From the NCBI GenBank assembly GCA_030430385.1, contig JAUIFO010000002.1:124001-188000 (forward strand): a stretch of 64,000 nt of DNA. Reading direction: 5' to 3'. Position 1 is the first letter of the stretch, and each line of letters starts with the position of its first letter. The position numbers and the translations under genes are program-made. The DNA is from Bacteroidia bacterium. GTDB taxonomy: Bacteria; Bacteroidota; Bacteroidia; Flavobacteriales; Flavobacteriaceae. A model generated the notes under the pieces. That model saw nothing but the letters and a program-made list of their open reading frames with translations, ran no database searches and had not been told where the DNA came from. Shown piece by piece: positions 1-8,263 of the stretch.

Positions 1-917
1 ATGATGGTGAATTTGATAGAAGCTGTGATTTTAGTACAACTACACCATGGAATGCTGTTTATGTACAACACAATGATGGTAGTGTCGCTTGGTATGGACA
101 TATGAAAAACGGATCTACAACAACAAAAAATGTTGGAGAAATGGTTTCACAAGGTGAATATTTAGGTATTGTAGGTAGTTCAGGTACTTCCACTGGTCCA
201 CATTTGCATTTTGAAGTTTACGCTGATAATTTATTTACACAACTAGTAGATCCTTATGATGGTCCATGTAATACTTTAAATTCTGATTCTTGGTGGCAAT
301 CTCAAAAACCATATGTAAATCCTGGAGTAAATGCTGTTCTTACTCAGACAGGCCCTCCAGTATTTCCATCATGTCCAACTGCTGAAATATCTAATGCCAG
401 TGATCAATTTGAAACAGATGATACCATCTACTTTGGTTTGTATTTAAGAGACCAGGTTAATGGAGATAGTGCAAATTTAAAAATCATTAGACCAGATGAT
501 TCAGTGCTTTATGATTGGAATTTTAATATGACTGTGAGTTATTATGCATCATGGGCTTATTGGAATTATCAAGGTGTTTTTGATATGGAAGGTGAATGGC
601 AGTGGCAAGCAACGTACGGTGGCGAAACTGTAACACACACATTTAATGTTGGAGATGCTTTAAGTATTGAAGAGAATAATTTCAATGCTACATCGATTTA
701 TCCCAACCCAGTAAAAGATCACTTTTACATATCTTCTCCATTAAAAATCTCTCATGTTGAGATATTTGATGCGCTAGGAAAACTAGTGTATTCTATTGCT
801 AATAGCACTGATGGAATTACTGAGATAAATTCTAACCAGCTTTCAAATGGTTTGTATTTTGTAAAGCTATGGAGTGAGGATAAAGAATCTAAAACCATAA
901 AACTCATTAAAGAATGA
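1..917 (+). CDS. M23 (LytM-type) metallopeptidase with T9SS sorting domain, 5' end outside window
   Basis: The reading frame is open from base 3 back to the window edge, so this is the C-terminal part of a longer protein; the first internal ATG (102) is not the true start. The visible part begins in an M23 peptidase domain: a YGH motif just before base 102 and the zinc-site HLHFE motif near base 201. A linker with a beta-sandwich look follows. The last 75 or so residues form a type IX secretion type A sorting domain (YPNP near the start, GLYFVKL near the end). M23 enzymes cut peptidoglycan cross-bridges or other peptides; the sorting domain predicts export across the outer membrane and surface attachment or release. 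The gene ends in a bidirectional terminator shared with trhO. Family call is secure; the substrate is unknown. Confidence 0.9.
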   Translation, partial: DGEFDRSCDFSTTTPWNAVYVQHNDGSVAWYGHMKNGSTTTKNVGEMVSQGEYLGIVGSSGTSTGPHLHFEVYADNLFTQLVDPYDGPCNTLNSDSWWQSQKPYVNPGVNAVLTQTGPPVFPSCPTAEISNASDQFETDDTIYFGLYLRDQVNGDSANLKIIRPDDSVLYDWNFNMTVSYYASWAYWNYQGVFDMEGEWQWQATYGGETVTHTFNVGDALSIEENNFNATSIYPNPVKDHFYISSPLKISHVEIFDALGKLVYSIANSTDGITEINSNQLSNGLYFVKLWSEDKESKTIKLIKE

Positions 918-923
918 GTACAG

Positions 924-947
924 AAAAGGCTCCATATGGAGCCTTTT
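924..947. terminator. Bidirectional terminator between M23 peptidase and trhO
   Basis: A 24-bp perfect palindrome (AAAAGGCTCCAT and its complement) has T-rich sequence on both sides. It lies just after the M23 stop and just before the trhO stop on the other strand, so it can end both convergent transcripts. Confidence 0.85.
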
Positions 948-2012
948 TTATTTTTTCAATACGTCAAAAATATTTCGTAAATCTTTTTTGTAAGGCAAAT
1001 GATCTGCTCGTCCTTTTTTGAAAATATCATTACTGTTCCCTTGACCTTTTCTTAAGGCCTTTTGCTCTTCATAAGGCAATCTGTTGATTTCCATACAATT
1101 TGTAGAGCAGCAGTTTTCCATCTTTTCTTTACATTCATCACATTGAATGAATAATAAATGACACGCTTCATTAGCGCAATTTGTATGTAAGTCGGCAGGC
1201 TTTCCGCATTGATGACAATTCGCAATGACATCATCTGAAATACGCTCAGAACGACGTTGATCAAAGACAAAGTTTTTACCTATGAATTTGTTTTCTAAGC
1301 CTTCTTTTTCAACTTGTCTAGCGTAATTAATAATACCTCCTTCAAGCTGAAATACCTTTTTGAAGCCTTTGTGTTTATAGTATGCACTTGCTTTTTCACA
1401 ACGAATCCCACCAGTACAATACATCACTAGATTTTTATCTTCTTTATGTGCTTTCAGATCGTCTTCAATTAAATCTAAAGATTCTCTAAAAGTATCTACA
1501 TCTGGAGTAATAGCGTTTTTAAAGTGTCCTATTTCGCTCTCATAATGGTTTCTCATATCGACCAAAACAGTGTTTGGATCTTCTATAAGTTCATTAAACT
1601 TTTGAGCGCCAACATGGACTCCTTTGTTAGTGACATCAAAAGTGTCATCATTCAATCCGTCGGCTACAATTTTATGACGCACTTTAACTTTCAGTTTAAG
1701 GAAGGCAAAATTGTCATGTTCAATAGCAACGTTTAATCTTACATTTTCAAGAAACGTTATAGAATCTAAATGTGTTTTAAAGGATTCAAAGTTTTCCGCA
1801 GGAACTGAAAGTTGAGCATTTATTCCTTCAGTAGCAATATAAATTCTGCCTAGGACCTCCAATTGGTCCCAAGCTAAAAACATATGATTCCTGAAAATTT
1901 CGGTATTGCCAATTTTGGCATATTTGTAGAAAGAGATGGTCAAGCGTTCTTTTCCAGCTTGAGAAATAAGTTCAGCTCTTTCTTTGGCACTTAAGTTATT
2001 GTACAGTTGCAT
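948..2012 (-). CDS. trhO: tRNA uridine 5-oxyacetic/hydroxylation enzyme TrhO (YceA), rhodanese family
   Basis: TrhO makes 5-hydroxyuridine at the wobble position of tRNA in an oxygen-dependent reaction and acts in the cytoplasm. The 354-residue protein has the family's layout: an N-terminal alpha/beta (acylphosphatase-like) domain to about residue 115, a rhodanese domain from about 125 to 235 with the active loop CTGGIRC (Cys199), and a cysteine-rich C-terminal segment (about 265-308) that may bind metal. Length matches the family. It stands alone, convergent with the M23 gene. A perfect -7 box (TATCTTTG on the minus strand) sits about 40 bases before the ATG. The symbol is given by family similarity; the biochemical role is known from Escherichia coli. 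Confidence 0.93.
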   Translation of the reverse strand: MQLYNNLSAKERAELISQAGKERLTISFYKYAKIGNTEIFRNHMFLAWDQLEVLGRIYIATEGINAQLSVPAENFESFKTHLDSITFLENVRLNVAIEHDNFAFLKLKVKVRHKIVADGLNDDTFDVTNKGVHVGAQKFNELIEDPNTVLVDMRNHYESEIGHFKNAITPDVDTFRESLDLIEDDLKAHKEDKNLVMYCTGGIRCEKASAYYKHKGFKKVFQLEGGIINYARQVEKEGLENKFIGKNFVFDQRRSERISDDVIANCHQCGKPADLHTNCANEACHLLFIQCDECKEKMENCCSTNCMEINRLPYEEQKALRKGQGNSNDIFKKGRADHLPYKKDLRNIFDVLKK

Positions 2013-2051
2013 GCTATACTAATGTTTATGTGTTAAAGAAATATTGAGGCG

Positions 2052-2059
2052 CAAAGATA
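2052..2059 (-). promoter_or_regulatory. -7 promoter box for trhO
   Basis: The minus strand reads TATCTTTG, a perfect match to the flavobacterial TAnnTTTG -7 element. Transcription would start near 2045, giving a leader of about 33 bases. No clear TTG -33 element lies at the usual distance. Confidence 0.6.
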
Positions 2060-2101
2060 AGAAAATGGAATGAGATGTTAGTTACTGTACTTTTCTCAAA
2101 C

Positions 2102-2138
2102 AAAAAAGCACTGATAGAATTTCTACAGTGCTTTTTTT
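2102..2138. terminator. Strong terminator hairpin inside the trhO-recA gap
   Basis: The arms AAAAAAGCACTG and CAGTGCTTTTTT enclose a smaller TAGAA/TTCTA stem. It has a T-run on either strand, so it is a terminator in both directions. It sits between two divergent genes and upstream of both promoters, where neither gene needs one, which suggests another transcript ends here (see findings). Confidence 0.75.
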
Positions 2139-2143
2139 ACAGA

Positions 2144-2240
2144 CTAACTCGTTATTAATATTTTTAATTTTGTTCTTAAAAATATTTAGCGAGTTAGCCG
2201 CCATCGGCTTTACAGTTGCTGTTTAAATTTACAACAACTG
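2144..2240. ncRNA. Structured intergenic element: three hairpins in a row, possible small RNA
   Basis: The 448-base gap 2013-2460 has no gene. It holds a long hairpin at 2144-2197 (outer arms CTAACTCG/CGAGTTAG, inner arms AATATTTTTAA/TTAAAAATATT), a small one at 2196-2209 (AGCCG/CGGCT), and one at 2213-2240 (CAGTTG/CAACTG with an inner TGT/ACA). Read on the minus strand, the group runs straight into the terminator hairpin at 2102-2138. No known RNA family or riboswitch is recognised. It could also be a decayed mobile repeat. Confidence 0.35.
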
Positions 2241-2400
2241 AAACACCTAATGCGTTGTTAAAAATAATTTTTCTAAAGAATCTCATTCAATTATGATGAT
2301 TATTTTCTTGGATATGTCAAATTAATGACAGTTTTCATAGCAAGATTTCCCAATCTCAATTGGTAGATGCAAATTGTTCAAAAAGGTTGCGTCAATAAGA

Positions 2401-2430
2401 TTGAAAAAATTAAAAGTTATTGTAATTTAG
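2401..2430 (+). promoter_or_regulatory. recA promoter (-33 TTG, -7 TAATTTAG)
   Basis: TTG at 2401-2403 and TAATTTAG at 2423-2430 are 19 bases apart, the usual flavobacterial spacing; the -7 box differs from TAnnTTTG at one base. The start of transcription would be near 2437, with a leader of about 24 bases. I see no LexA-type operator that I can name. Confidence 0.55.
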
Positions 2431-2460
2431 CAGAACTTTCAAAATTTAAATTCTAAAGAA

Positions 2461-3459
2461 ATGAGTAGTGAAAAAGACGCTAAATTAAAAGCATTAAAAT
2501 TAACATTAGACAAGCTAGATAAGGCTTATGGGAAAGGAACAGTAATGAAAATGAGTGATCAAGCCGTTGTAGATGTTGATGCTATTTCGTCTGGATCATT
2601 AGGATTGGATATTGCTTTAGGTGTAGGTGGTTATCCTCGTGGAAGAATTATTGAAATCTATGGTCCAGAGTCTTCTGGAAAAACAACATTAACCTTACAT
2701 GCTATTGCTGAAGCCCAAAAGGCTGGAGGAATTGCTGCATTTATAGATGCCGAACATGCTTTTGACAGAACTTATGCTGAGCGTTTAAATGTAGATATTG
2801 ACAATCTTATCATTTCGCAGCCAGACAATGGAGAGCAAGCTTTAGAAATTGCTGATAACCTGATTCGCTCTGGTGCTATTGATATTGTTGTAATCGATTC
2901 TGTTGCGGCTTTAACACCAAAAAGTGAAATTGAAGGTGAAATGGGAGATTCTAAAATGGGATTACATGCTAGATTGATGTCTCAAGCCTTAAGAAAACTT
3001 ACAGGCTCTATTAGCAAAACAAACTGTACTGTGATTTTTATTAATCAATTGCGTGAAAAAATTGGTGTTATGTTTGGAAACCCTGAAACTACAACTGGTG
3101 GTAACGCCTTAAAGTTTTATGCTTCTGTAAGATTAGACATTAGACGCTCTACACAAATTAAAGAAACTGATGGTAGTGTTGCTGGAAATAAAACTAGAGT
3201 AAAGGTTGTTAAAAACAAAGTAGCTCCGCCTTTTAAAATGTGTGAGTTTGATATTATGTATGGCGAAGGGATTTCTAAAGTTGGAGAAATTCTCGATGTT
3301 GCTGTAGAACACGAAATCATAAAGAAAAGTGGTTCTTGGTTTAGCTATGGAGAAACCAAATTAGGACAAGGAAGAGATGCTGTGAAATCTCTGATAAAAG
3401 ATAATCCAGAACTTATGGATGAACTCGAAGAGAAAGTAAGAACTATCATAAATTCTTAA
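2461..3459 (+). CDS. recA: Recombinase RecA
   Basis: RecA forms ATP-dependent filaments on single-stranded DNA, pairs it with homologous duplex and stimulates cleavage of LexA-type repressors. The 332-residue protein has the N-terminal polymerisation helix (about 5-35), Walker [10 protein letters not shown] at 68-76, the Walker B-like VVIDS strand, the DNA-binding loops (including the [14 protein letters not shown] segment and the following [13 protein letters not shown] stretch) and a short acidic C-terminus. It is somewhat shorter at the C-terminus than E. coli RecA, as in other Bacteroidota. It is a single-gene unit with its own promoter and a strong terminator. Confidence 0.98.
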   Translation: MSSEKDAKLKALKLTLDKLDKAYGKGTVMKMSDQAVVDVDAISSGSLGLDIALGVGGYPRGRIIEIYGPESSGKTTLTLHAIAEAQKAGGIAAFIDAEHAFDRTYAERLNVDIDNLIISQPDNGEQALEIADNLIRSGAIDIVVIDSVAALTPKSEIEGEMGDSKMGLHARLMSQALRKLTGSISKTNCTVIFINQLREKIGVMFGNPETTTGGNALKFYASVRLDIRRSTQIKETDGSVAGNKTRVKVVKNKVAPPFKMCEFDIMYGEGISKVGEILDVAVEHEIIKKSGSWFSYGETKLGQGRDAVKSLIKDNPELMDELEEKVRTIINS

Positions 3460-3470
3460 GCTAAATAATC

Positions 3471-3498
3471 AAAAAAATCCCTCAAGAGGGATTTTTTT
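3471..3498 (+). terminator. recA terminator
   Basis: The arms AAAAAAATCCCTC and GAGGGATTTTTTT with a 2-base loop form a classic intrinsic terminator 12 bases after the recA stop. Confidence 0.9.
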
Positions 3499-3576
3499 AT
3501 TTTTACACGCAACCTTTATCTATATATTGCATCTATTTATTGTATAGGCAATTATTAGCCTCAAAGCGTTACATAT

Positions 3577-3990
3577 ATGAAGAAGCTTTTTTTATTGGGT
3601 TTGTTAGTGTTTTCGGTACTATCGTGTTCTGTTGAAGATGATGGAGGACAAACATTTTATAATGAGATTTTACCAATAGCTACTGTAAATATGCCTGACG
3701 AGTTTGTTTATGGTAACACCTACGAAATTACTATGACCTATATCAGACCTTCTGGATGTCATGTGTTTAGTGATTTTTACTATTTAAGCGAAATCAATCA
3801 GAGAACCATAGCTATTATCACAACTGTATTTCCTGATCAAAATTGTGAGCAATTTGATAATGAGGAAGTTGAAGTGTCATTCAATTTTAGAGTCAACGAC
3901 ATAGATCCTTACGTATTTAGGTTTTGGCAAGGTGAAGATGAAAATGGAAATGATATCTATTTCGTAGTAGAAGTCCCAGTTTTACAATAA
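3577..3990 (+). CDS. Hypothetical lipoprotein, 137 residues
   Basis: I do not recognise the family. The N-terminus is a lipoprotein signal with a lipobox ending at Cys17 (VLSCS), so the mature protein is probably membrane-anchored in the periplasm or on the surface. The rest is rich in Asp, Glu and aromatic residues with an all-beta look and two further cysteines (in RPSGCHVF and DQNCEQF) that could form a disulfide. It lies between recA and the sigma factor gene, 39 bases before the latter, and may share its transcript. No function is suggested by the sequence. Confidence 0.75.
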   Translation: MKKLFLLGLLVFSVLSCSVEDDGGQTFYNEILPIATVNMPDEFVYGNTYEITMTYIRPSGCHVFSDFYYLSEINQRTIAIITTVFPDQNCEQFDNEEVEVSFNFRVNDIDPYVFRFWQGEDENGNDIYFVVEVPVLQ

Positions 3991-4029
3991 CAAAACCCAT
4001 ATTAACCATTAAAAGAAAAACCATCTCAT

Positions 4030-4572
4030 TTGAGTTTAGAACAACTCATAGAACAATGTAAAAAAAATGATGCTCAGGCTCAAAGTCAAATATACAAGCT
4101 CTATGCGAGTAAACTGTTTTCGATTTGCTTGAAGTATTCACGTAACTATGCCGAAGCTGAAGATAATTTGCAAGACGCTTATGTTACCATATTTAAAAAA
4201 ATAAGTCAGTTTAAAGGTAAAGGCTCCTTTGAAGGTTGGCTTAAACGAATAACCATAAATACAGCCTTACAATGCTACAGAGGTGTTGGCGTTTTTGATA
4301 TTGTTAATGAAGATCAAATTGAAGACGTAACCGTTGAAGTTGATGAAGATCAAATTAGTATCGATTTCTTATTGGAAATCATTCAAGAGCTACCAGATAG
4401 ATACCGACTCGTATTTAACTTATATGCTTTAGATGATTATCCTCATAAAGAGATTGCTAAAATGCTTGATATTTCTGTAGGAACCTCAAAGTCGAATCTT
4501 GCTAGAGCAAGACAGATTTTAAAAACTAAGGTTGAACACTATAAAGCGAATCCTAATTCGCGAAGTTTATAA
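4030..4572 (+). CDS. ECF-type RNA polymerase sigma factor, TTG start
   Basis: A 180-residue sigma-70 family factor of the extracytoplasmic-function type. Region 2 is at about 20-90 (LFSICLKYSRNYAEAEDNLQDA) and region 4 at about 115-170, with the helix-turn-helix HKEIAKMLDISVGTSKSNLARA. There is no region 3. The start must be TTG at 4030: a stop lies in frame at 4003, and no ATG occurs early in the frame. The next gene begins inside its stop codon (TAATG), so the two are translated together. In Bacteroidota such pairs commonly place a membrane protein with an anti-sigma-like N-terminus after the sigma factor. The target promoters are unknown. Confidence 0.92.
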   Translation: MSLEQLIEQCKKNDAQAQSQIYKLYASKLFSICLKYSRNYAEAEDNLQDAYVTIFKKISQFKGKGSFEGWLKRITINTALQCYRGVGVFDIVNEDQIEDVTVEVDEDQISIDFLLEIIQELPDRYRLVFNLYALDDYPHKEIAKMLDISVGTSKSNLARARQILKTKVEHYKANPNSRSL

Positions 4573-6194
4573 TGAACGAGAAGAAGAACATAGATAAACT
4601 CTTTAAAGAACAACTTAAAGATTTTGAAGTTGCTCCCAACGATGCTGTTTGGGAGAAGATTCACGATGAGTTGCATCAGGATAAGCGTAAAAAACGTCGT
4701 GTGCTTATAATTTGGTGGCGAGCAGCTGGTATTGCCGCAGCTATAGCCATATTAGTTGCTGTTGGTACTCGCGTTTTCAATGCTACAGATAATTTAAATC
4801 AAGAACCTACCATTGTTAAAGATTCGAATTCAGATGCAACATCTGATAACGAAAATTCTAATGCGAATTCCAATTCAAAAGAGCTCAATAAGCAGCTTAT
4901 TGATAATAAAGACAACAACACGCAAATCGTAACGACCAATAATTCAGATTCAGAAGAAAACACCACAAATAATATTACTATTTCAAAAGAAGATCCACTT
5001 ACAACTTCTGAAACCCAAAACACTATTGTTTCAGAACATAAGCGCTTCAAACAAGAAGATCAAAAGTCCGCTAACAAAAGCTCTGTTTCAGAATCGAATC
5101 AAAATGAAAACCGTCTGAAATCTCAGTCTTCAGAAGACTATGGTTTAACAACAAAGGATGTTGTAGCTGATGCGCGCCAAGGTTCTAATACCTCCAATGA
5201 AGATTCAGAAACGGTAATTAAAAATAAGTCTGAACTTAAAAAGCTTATTCAAAACGAAAAAGAAAGTAGCTCAACGTCTGTAACTGATAATGGAACTACT
5301 CAAAATACTGAAAGCAATACAACTTCGGAACAAGACAATAAGACTTCAAATTTAGAAGATACTGATCCGCAAACCACCTCTGAAGACGAGAATACAAATG
5401 CAATTGAAGATGCTATTGCTCAAGCAGAAGACGACACCAATGAAAAAGAAAAAGAAGATGAAAAACTAAACAGGTGGAGCGTTTCTCCAAACGTGGCGCC
5501 TGTTTATTTTAGTTCTCTAGGTGAAGGCTCTTCTATTGATGACCAGTTTATTGGAAACACCAAAGAATCTGAAATCAATATGAGTTATGGTATTTCTGGA
5601 AGCTATGCCATTACTGAAAAATTGAAGATAAGAGCAGGAATTAACCGTGTAGATTTGGGCTACTCTACAAATGATGTTTTAATATTTGAAAATGGAAATT
5701 CAGATGGTTTAGCTAGAGTTAGTTCGCAAATGAAACACGTAAACGTTTCTGAAAATGTTGGACGTTATTCTATTTACAGTGCTGATAGTTTTAACTTTAA
5801 TAATGCGCCTGCAACCTTATTTATTCAAGAACAAGGCTCGCTTGATCAACAATTAGGTTTTATTGAAGTTCCTGTTGAAATTGAATACAATTTAATTGAG
5901 AAAAAAATAGGTTTAAATCTTATAGGTGGCTTTAGTACACTATTCTTGAATCAAAATGATATTTATGCCGTATTTACTGATGGACAAAGAGAACGTATTG
6001 GTGATGCTTCAAATGTGAGAGACTTAAGTTATTCAGCAAATTTTGGTATTGGATTAGATTACAATTTCTCTAAGCAATGGCAATTTAATTTTGAACCAAC
6101 CTTCAAGTATCAAATCAATACATTCGAAAATACATCTGGTGATTTCCAACCATTTTTTGTTGGCGTTTACACTGGACTCAGTTTTAAATTTTAG
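4572..6194 (+). CDS. Inner-membrane-anchored protein with C-terminal outer-membrane beta-barrel-like domain
   Basis: This 540-residue protein has three parts. Residues 1-43 are cytoplasmic in style, with the PNDAVWEKI motif seen in anti-sigma-like proteins next to Bacteroidota ECF factors. Residues 44-66 are a transmembrane helix preceded by RKKRR, which fixes the N-terminus inside. Residues about 75-300 are a Ser/Asn/Thr/Glu/Asp-rich, probably disordered stretch. Residues about 300-540 look like a PorT-type beta-barrel, with alternating strands and a C-terminal Phe. It overlaps the sigma gene by one base, so it probably controls or is controlled by it. The geometry, an inner-membrane helix joined to a barrel by a long tether, is unusual and discussed in the findings. 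Confidence 0.8.
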   Translation: MNEKKNIDKLFKEQLKDFEVAPNDAVWEKIHDELHQDKRKKRRVLIIWWRAAGIAAAIAILVAVGTRVFNATDNLNQEPTIVKDSNSDATSDNENSNANSNSKELNKQLIDNKDNNTQIVTTNNSDSEENTTNNITISKEDPLTTSETQNTIVSEHKRFKQEDQKSANKSSVSESNQNENRLKSQSSEDYGLTTKDVVADARQGSNTSNEDSETVIKNKSELKKLIQNEKESSSTSVTDNGTTQNTESNTTSEQDNKTSNLEDTDPQTTSEDENTNAIEDAIAQAEDDTNEKEKEDEKLNRWSVSPNVAPVYFSSLGEGSSIDDQFIGNTKESEINMSYGISGSYAITEKLKIRAGINRVDLGYSTNDVLIFENGNSDGLARVSSQMKHVNVSENVGRYSIYSADSFNFNNAPATLFIQEQGSLDQQLGFIEVPVEIEYNLIEKKIGLNLIGGFSTLFLNQNDIYAVFTDGQRERIGDASNVRDLSYSANFGIGLDYNFSKQWQFNFEPTFKYQINTFENTSGDFQPFFVGVYTGLSFKF

Positions 6195-6238
6195 GTTTTT
6201 TAGTTGGTTAGACCGTTATTGTTGAGGCAATAACACTT

Positions 6239-6268
6239 AAAAGCTACTCTGTGCCAAGGGTAGCTTTT
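6239..6268. terminator. Bidirectional terminator between barrel protein and acyltransferase
   Basis: Arms AAAAGCTAC and GTAGCTTTT form a 9-bp stem around a 12-base loop. It overlaps the stop codon of the minus-strand acyltransferase. A second small hairpin (GTTATTG/CAATAAC) lies at 6215-6234. Confidence 0.65.
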
Positions 6269-7017
6269 TGGTTTTGTTGATATACTGAAAGCTGATCTCG
6301 GATAAGATGATGTGTGTTTTGATTTAACGCTTTTGTATCATCAATAGCAAGTCCGTTAGTATTTATAAACTTATGAATCTTCACACGCATTTGTCCAGGA
6401 CTTCCACTAAAAAACGTATATGAAAATCGCTTTTTATTATCGGCAAATGTTAAAGGTACAATAGGAATTTGATGGTTTATAGCCATTCTAAAAGCACCAT
6501 CTTTAAAGTCGTCCAATATAATAGTTTCTTCTGGCACGCCTCCTTCAGGAAAAATACAAATACTTAAGCCTTGTTTTAAACGACGTTGCGCTCTTAAAAA
6601 CACTGCTTGCCTACTCTTCGCGCTACTTCTATCAACTAAAATACTCGAACGCTTGTAGAAAAAACCGAATAACGGAATTTTAGCCAACTCCTTCTTTCCA
6701 ACAAATACAAACGGATTTTTTACAGCCACCAACATTAACATGATATCTGTCATTGAAGTATGGTTAGCCACAAACATATAGCTCTTCCCTGGTTCTGGAG
6801 TTTGTTCACGATCTATTATAACGCGAAATCCCATGCCAATTAAAATGAATCTTGCCCAAAAACGAGCTAACTTAAAAAAGAATGGATACCAACTTTCTTT
6901 TGCTAAAGAGAGTAATAATATTGGCATGAGCACTAGTATAGGTAATGCCACTAAAACGTAGAACCAAATACGGTAAAACAACCAAAAGATGTATTTAAAA
7001 GGCTTCATACGCCTCAA
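6244..7017 (-). CDS. 1-acyl-sn-glycerol-3-phosphate acyltransferase (PlsC family)
   Basis: The enzyme moves an acyl group to lysophosphatidic acid (or a similar lysolipid) at the inner membrane, in phospholipid synthesis. The 257-residue protein has an N-terminal hydrophobic stretch (about 8-38), the catalytic HxxxxD motif (NHTSMTD, His86-Asp91), a conserved KKEL segment, and the FPEGG substrate-binding motif at 156-160. The longest frame starts MRRMKPFK; the second Met, three codons in (7008), is equally possible. It is divergent from trpS. The exact acceptor cannot be told; several PlsC paralogues are normal in this group. Confidence 0.9.
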   Translation of the reverse strand: MRRMKPFKYIFWLFYRIWFYVLVALPILVLMPILLLSLAKESWYPFFFKLARFWARFILIGMGFRVIIDREQTPEPGKSYMFVANHTSMTDIMLMLVAVKNPFVFVGKKELAKIPLFGFFYKRSSILVDRSSAKSRQAVFLRAQRRLKQGLSICIFPEGGVPEETIILDDFKDGAFRMAINHQIPIVPLTFADNKKRFSYTFFSGSPGQMRVKIHKFINTNGLAIDDTKALNQNTHHLIRDQLSVYQQNQKATLGTE

Positions 7018-7055
7018 AACTACTCAAATTAATTTAACAATTCTACTAAAAAAAT

Positions 7056-7063
7056 TACCTTTG
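7056..7063 (+). promoter_or_regulatory. -7 promoter box for trpS
   Basis: TACCTTTG matches TAnnTTTG exactly. The transcript would start near 7070 with a leader of about 44 bases before the trpS ATG. Confidence 0.6.
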
Positions 7064-7113
7064 CTGACGATTAAAAAGTTAGAGAAAATCGATCTGACTT
7101 TTAGAATGATATT

Positions 7114-8082
7114 ATGGCAAGAATTTTAACAGGAATACAAAGTACAGGAACACCTCATCTAGGAAATATTTTAGGCGCAATCCTTCCTGCAATAGAGATG
7201 GCAAATGATTCTAAAAATGAATCGTTTTTATTTATCGCTAATTTACATACCCTTACGCAAATTAAAAATGCTGAGGAATTACGACTTAATACATATTCGG
7301 TAGCTGCTACATGGCTAGCCTTTGGCTTAGACATTAATAAAACTGTGTTTTATAGGCAGAGTGATATTCCTCAAGTAACAGAATTAGCTTGGTATTTAGA
7401 TTGTTTTTTTCCTTACCAACGTTTAAAGCTTGCTCACGGATTTAAAGATAAAGCCGACCGTTTAGATGATGTGAATTCTGGGTTGTTTATGTATCCTATG
7501 CTTATGGCTGCTGACATCTTACTGTATGATGCCGAAATTATTCCTGTTGGAAAAGACCAATTGCAGCATATTGAAATGACACGTGATGTAGCATCAAGAT
7601 TTCATTCTAAAATGGGTGAAACATTTGTATTGCCTGAAGCTAAAGTTCAGGAAAACACAATGCTTATTCCTGGAACTGATGGTGAAAAAATGAGTAAAAG
7701 CCGAAATAATTTTATCAATATTTTTCTTCCTGAAAAGCAATTACGAAAGCAAATCATGTCTATTGAAACCGATAGTACGCCATTAGAAGACCCTAAAGAC
7801 TGGAAAACGTGTAACTGTTTCGCTATTTATAAACTATTGGCTATAGAGGCGCAAATAGAAACGATGAAATCTAACTACGAAAATGGAGGTTATGGCTATG
7901 GTCACGCTAAGCAAGCCTTGTATGAGCTAATACTGGATAAATTTTCATTGCAACGTGAACGCTATAACCATTATATGGCTAACTTAAATGAAATTGATGA
8001 AGCCCTAGCTGTTGGTGCCAAAAAAGCCAAAGTTGTTGCGGACAAAGTAATCAACCAAGTTAGAGCTAAAGCAGGTTATTAG
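7114..8082 (+). CDS. trpS: Tryptophanyl-tRNA synthetase
   Basis: This class I synthetase charges tRNA-Trp with tryptophan. The 322-residue protein has the HIGH-type signature as TPHLGN (13-18), the tryptophan pocket region with a GKDQLQHIEMTRD segment, and the KMSKS loop at 192-196 (GEKMSKS). The length is normal for bacterial TrpS. The next small gene begins one base after its stop, so the two are probably one transcript. Call is secure. Confidence 0.97.
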   Translation: MARILTGIQSTGTPHLGNILGAILPAIEMANDSKNESFLFIANLHTLTQIKNAEELRLNTYSVAATWLAFGLDINKTVFYRQSDIPQVTELAWYLDCFFPYQRLKLAHGFKDKADRLDDVNSGLFMYPMLMAADILLYDAEIIPVGKDQLQHIEMTRDVASRFHSKMGETFVLPEAKVQENTMLIPGTDGEKMSKSRNNFINIFLPEKQLRKQIMSIETDSTPLEDPKDWKTCNCFAIYKLLAIEAQIETMKSNYENGGYGYGHAKQALYELILDKFSLQRERYNHYMANLNEIDEALAVGAKKAKVVADKVINQVRAKAGY

Positions 8083-8083
8083 T

Positions 8084-8263
8084 ATGAAAAAGTTACTGTT
8101 GTTTTCAATAATCAACACAACAGCCATGTTGTTTTTAATAGCATCAAGATTTCCTTTAAAAGAAGATGGTATCGACTGGATACTCGTTTCAGGAATTCTA
8201 CTCATCATTGCGACATGGATTCACTTTTTTTGGGAACGCAATAAGTTAAACAAGCTGAAATAG
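8084..8263 (+). CDS. Small two-helix membrane protein, 59 residues
   Basis: An ATG one base after the trpS stop opens a 59-codon frame ending with TAG at 8261-8263. The product has two hydrophobic helices (about 4-20 and 32-50) joined by a short polar loop with Lys, Glu and Asp, and ends with a basic tail (ERNKLNKLK). This is a credible small inner-membrane protein, probably translated by coupling to trpS. Its last 18 bases overlap the 3' end of dprA on the other strand. I do not recognise the family. Confidence 0.7.
   Translation: MKKLLLFSIINTTAMLFLIASRFPLKEDGIDWILVSGILLIIATWIHFFWERNKLNKLK

Noticed and set aside
2144..2240. Riboswitch or SOS leader for recA
   Set aside because: The predicted recA promoter (2401-2430) lies downstream, so these hairpins would not be in the recA mRNA; no known riboswitch core is seen.
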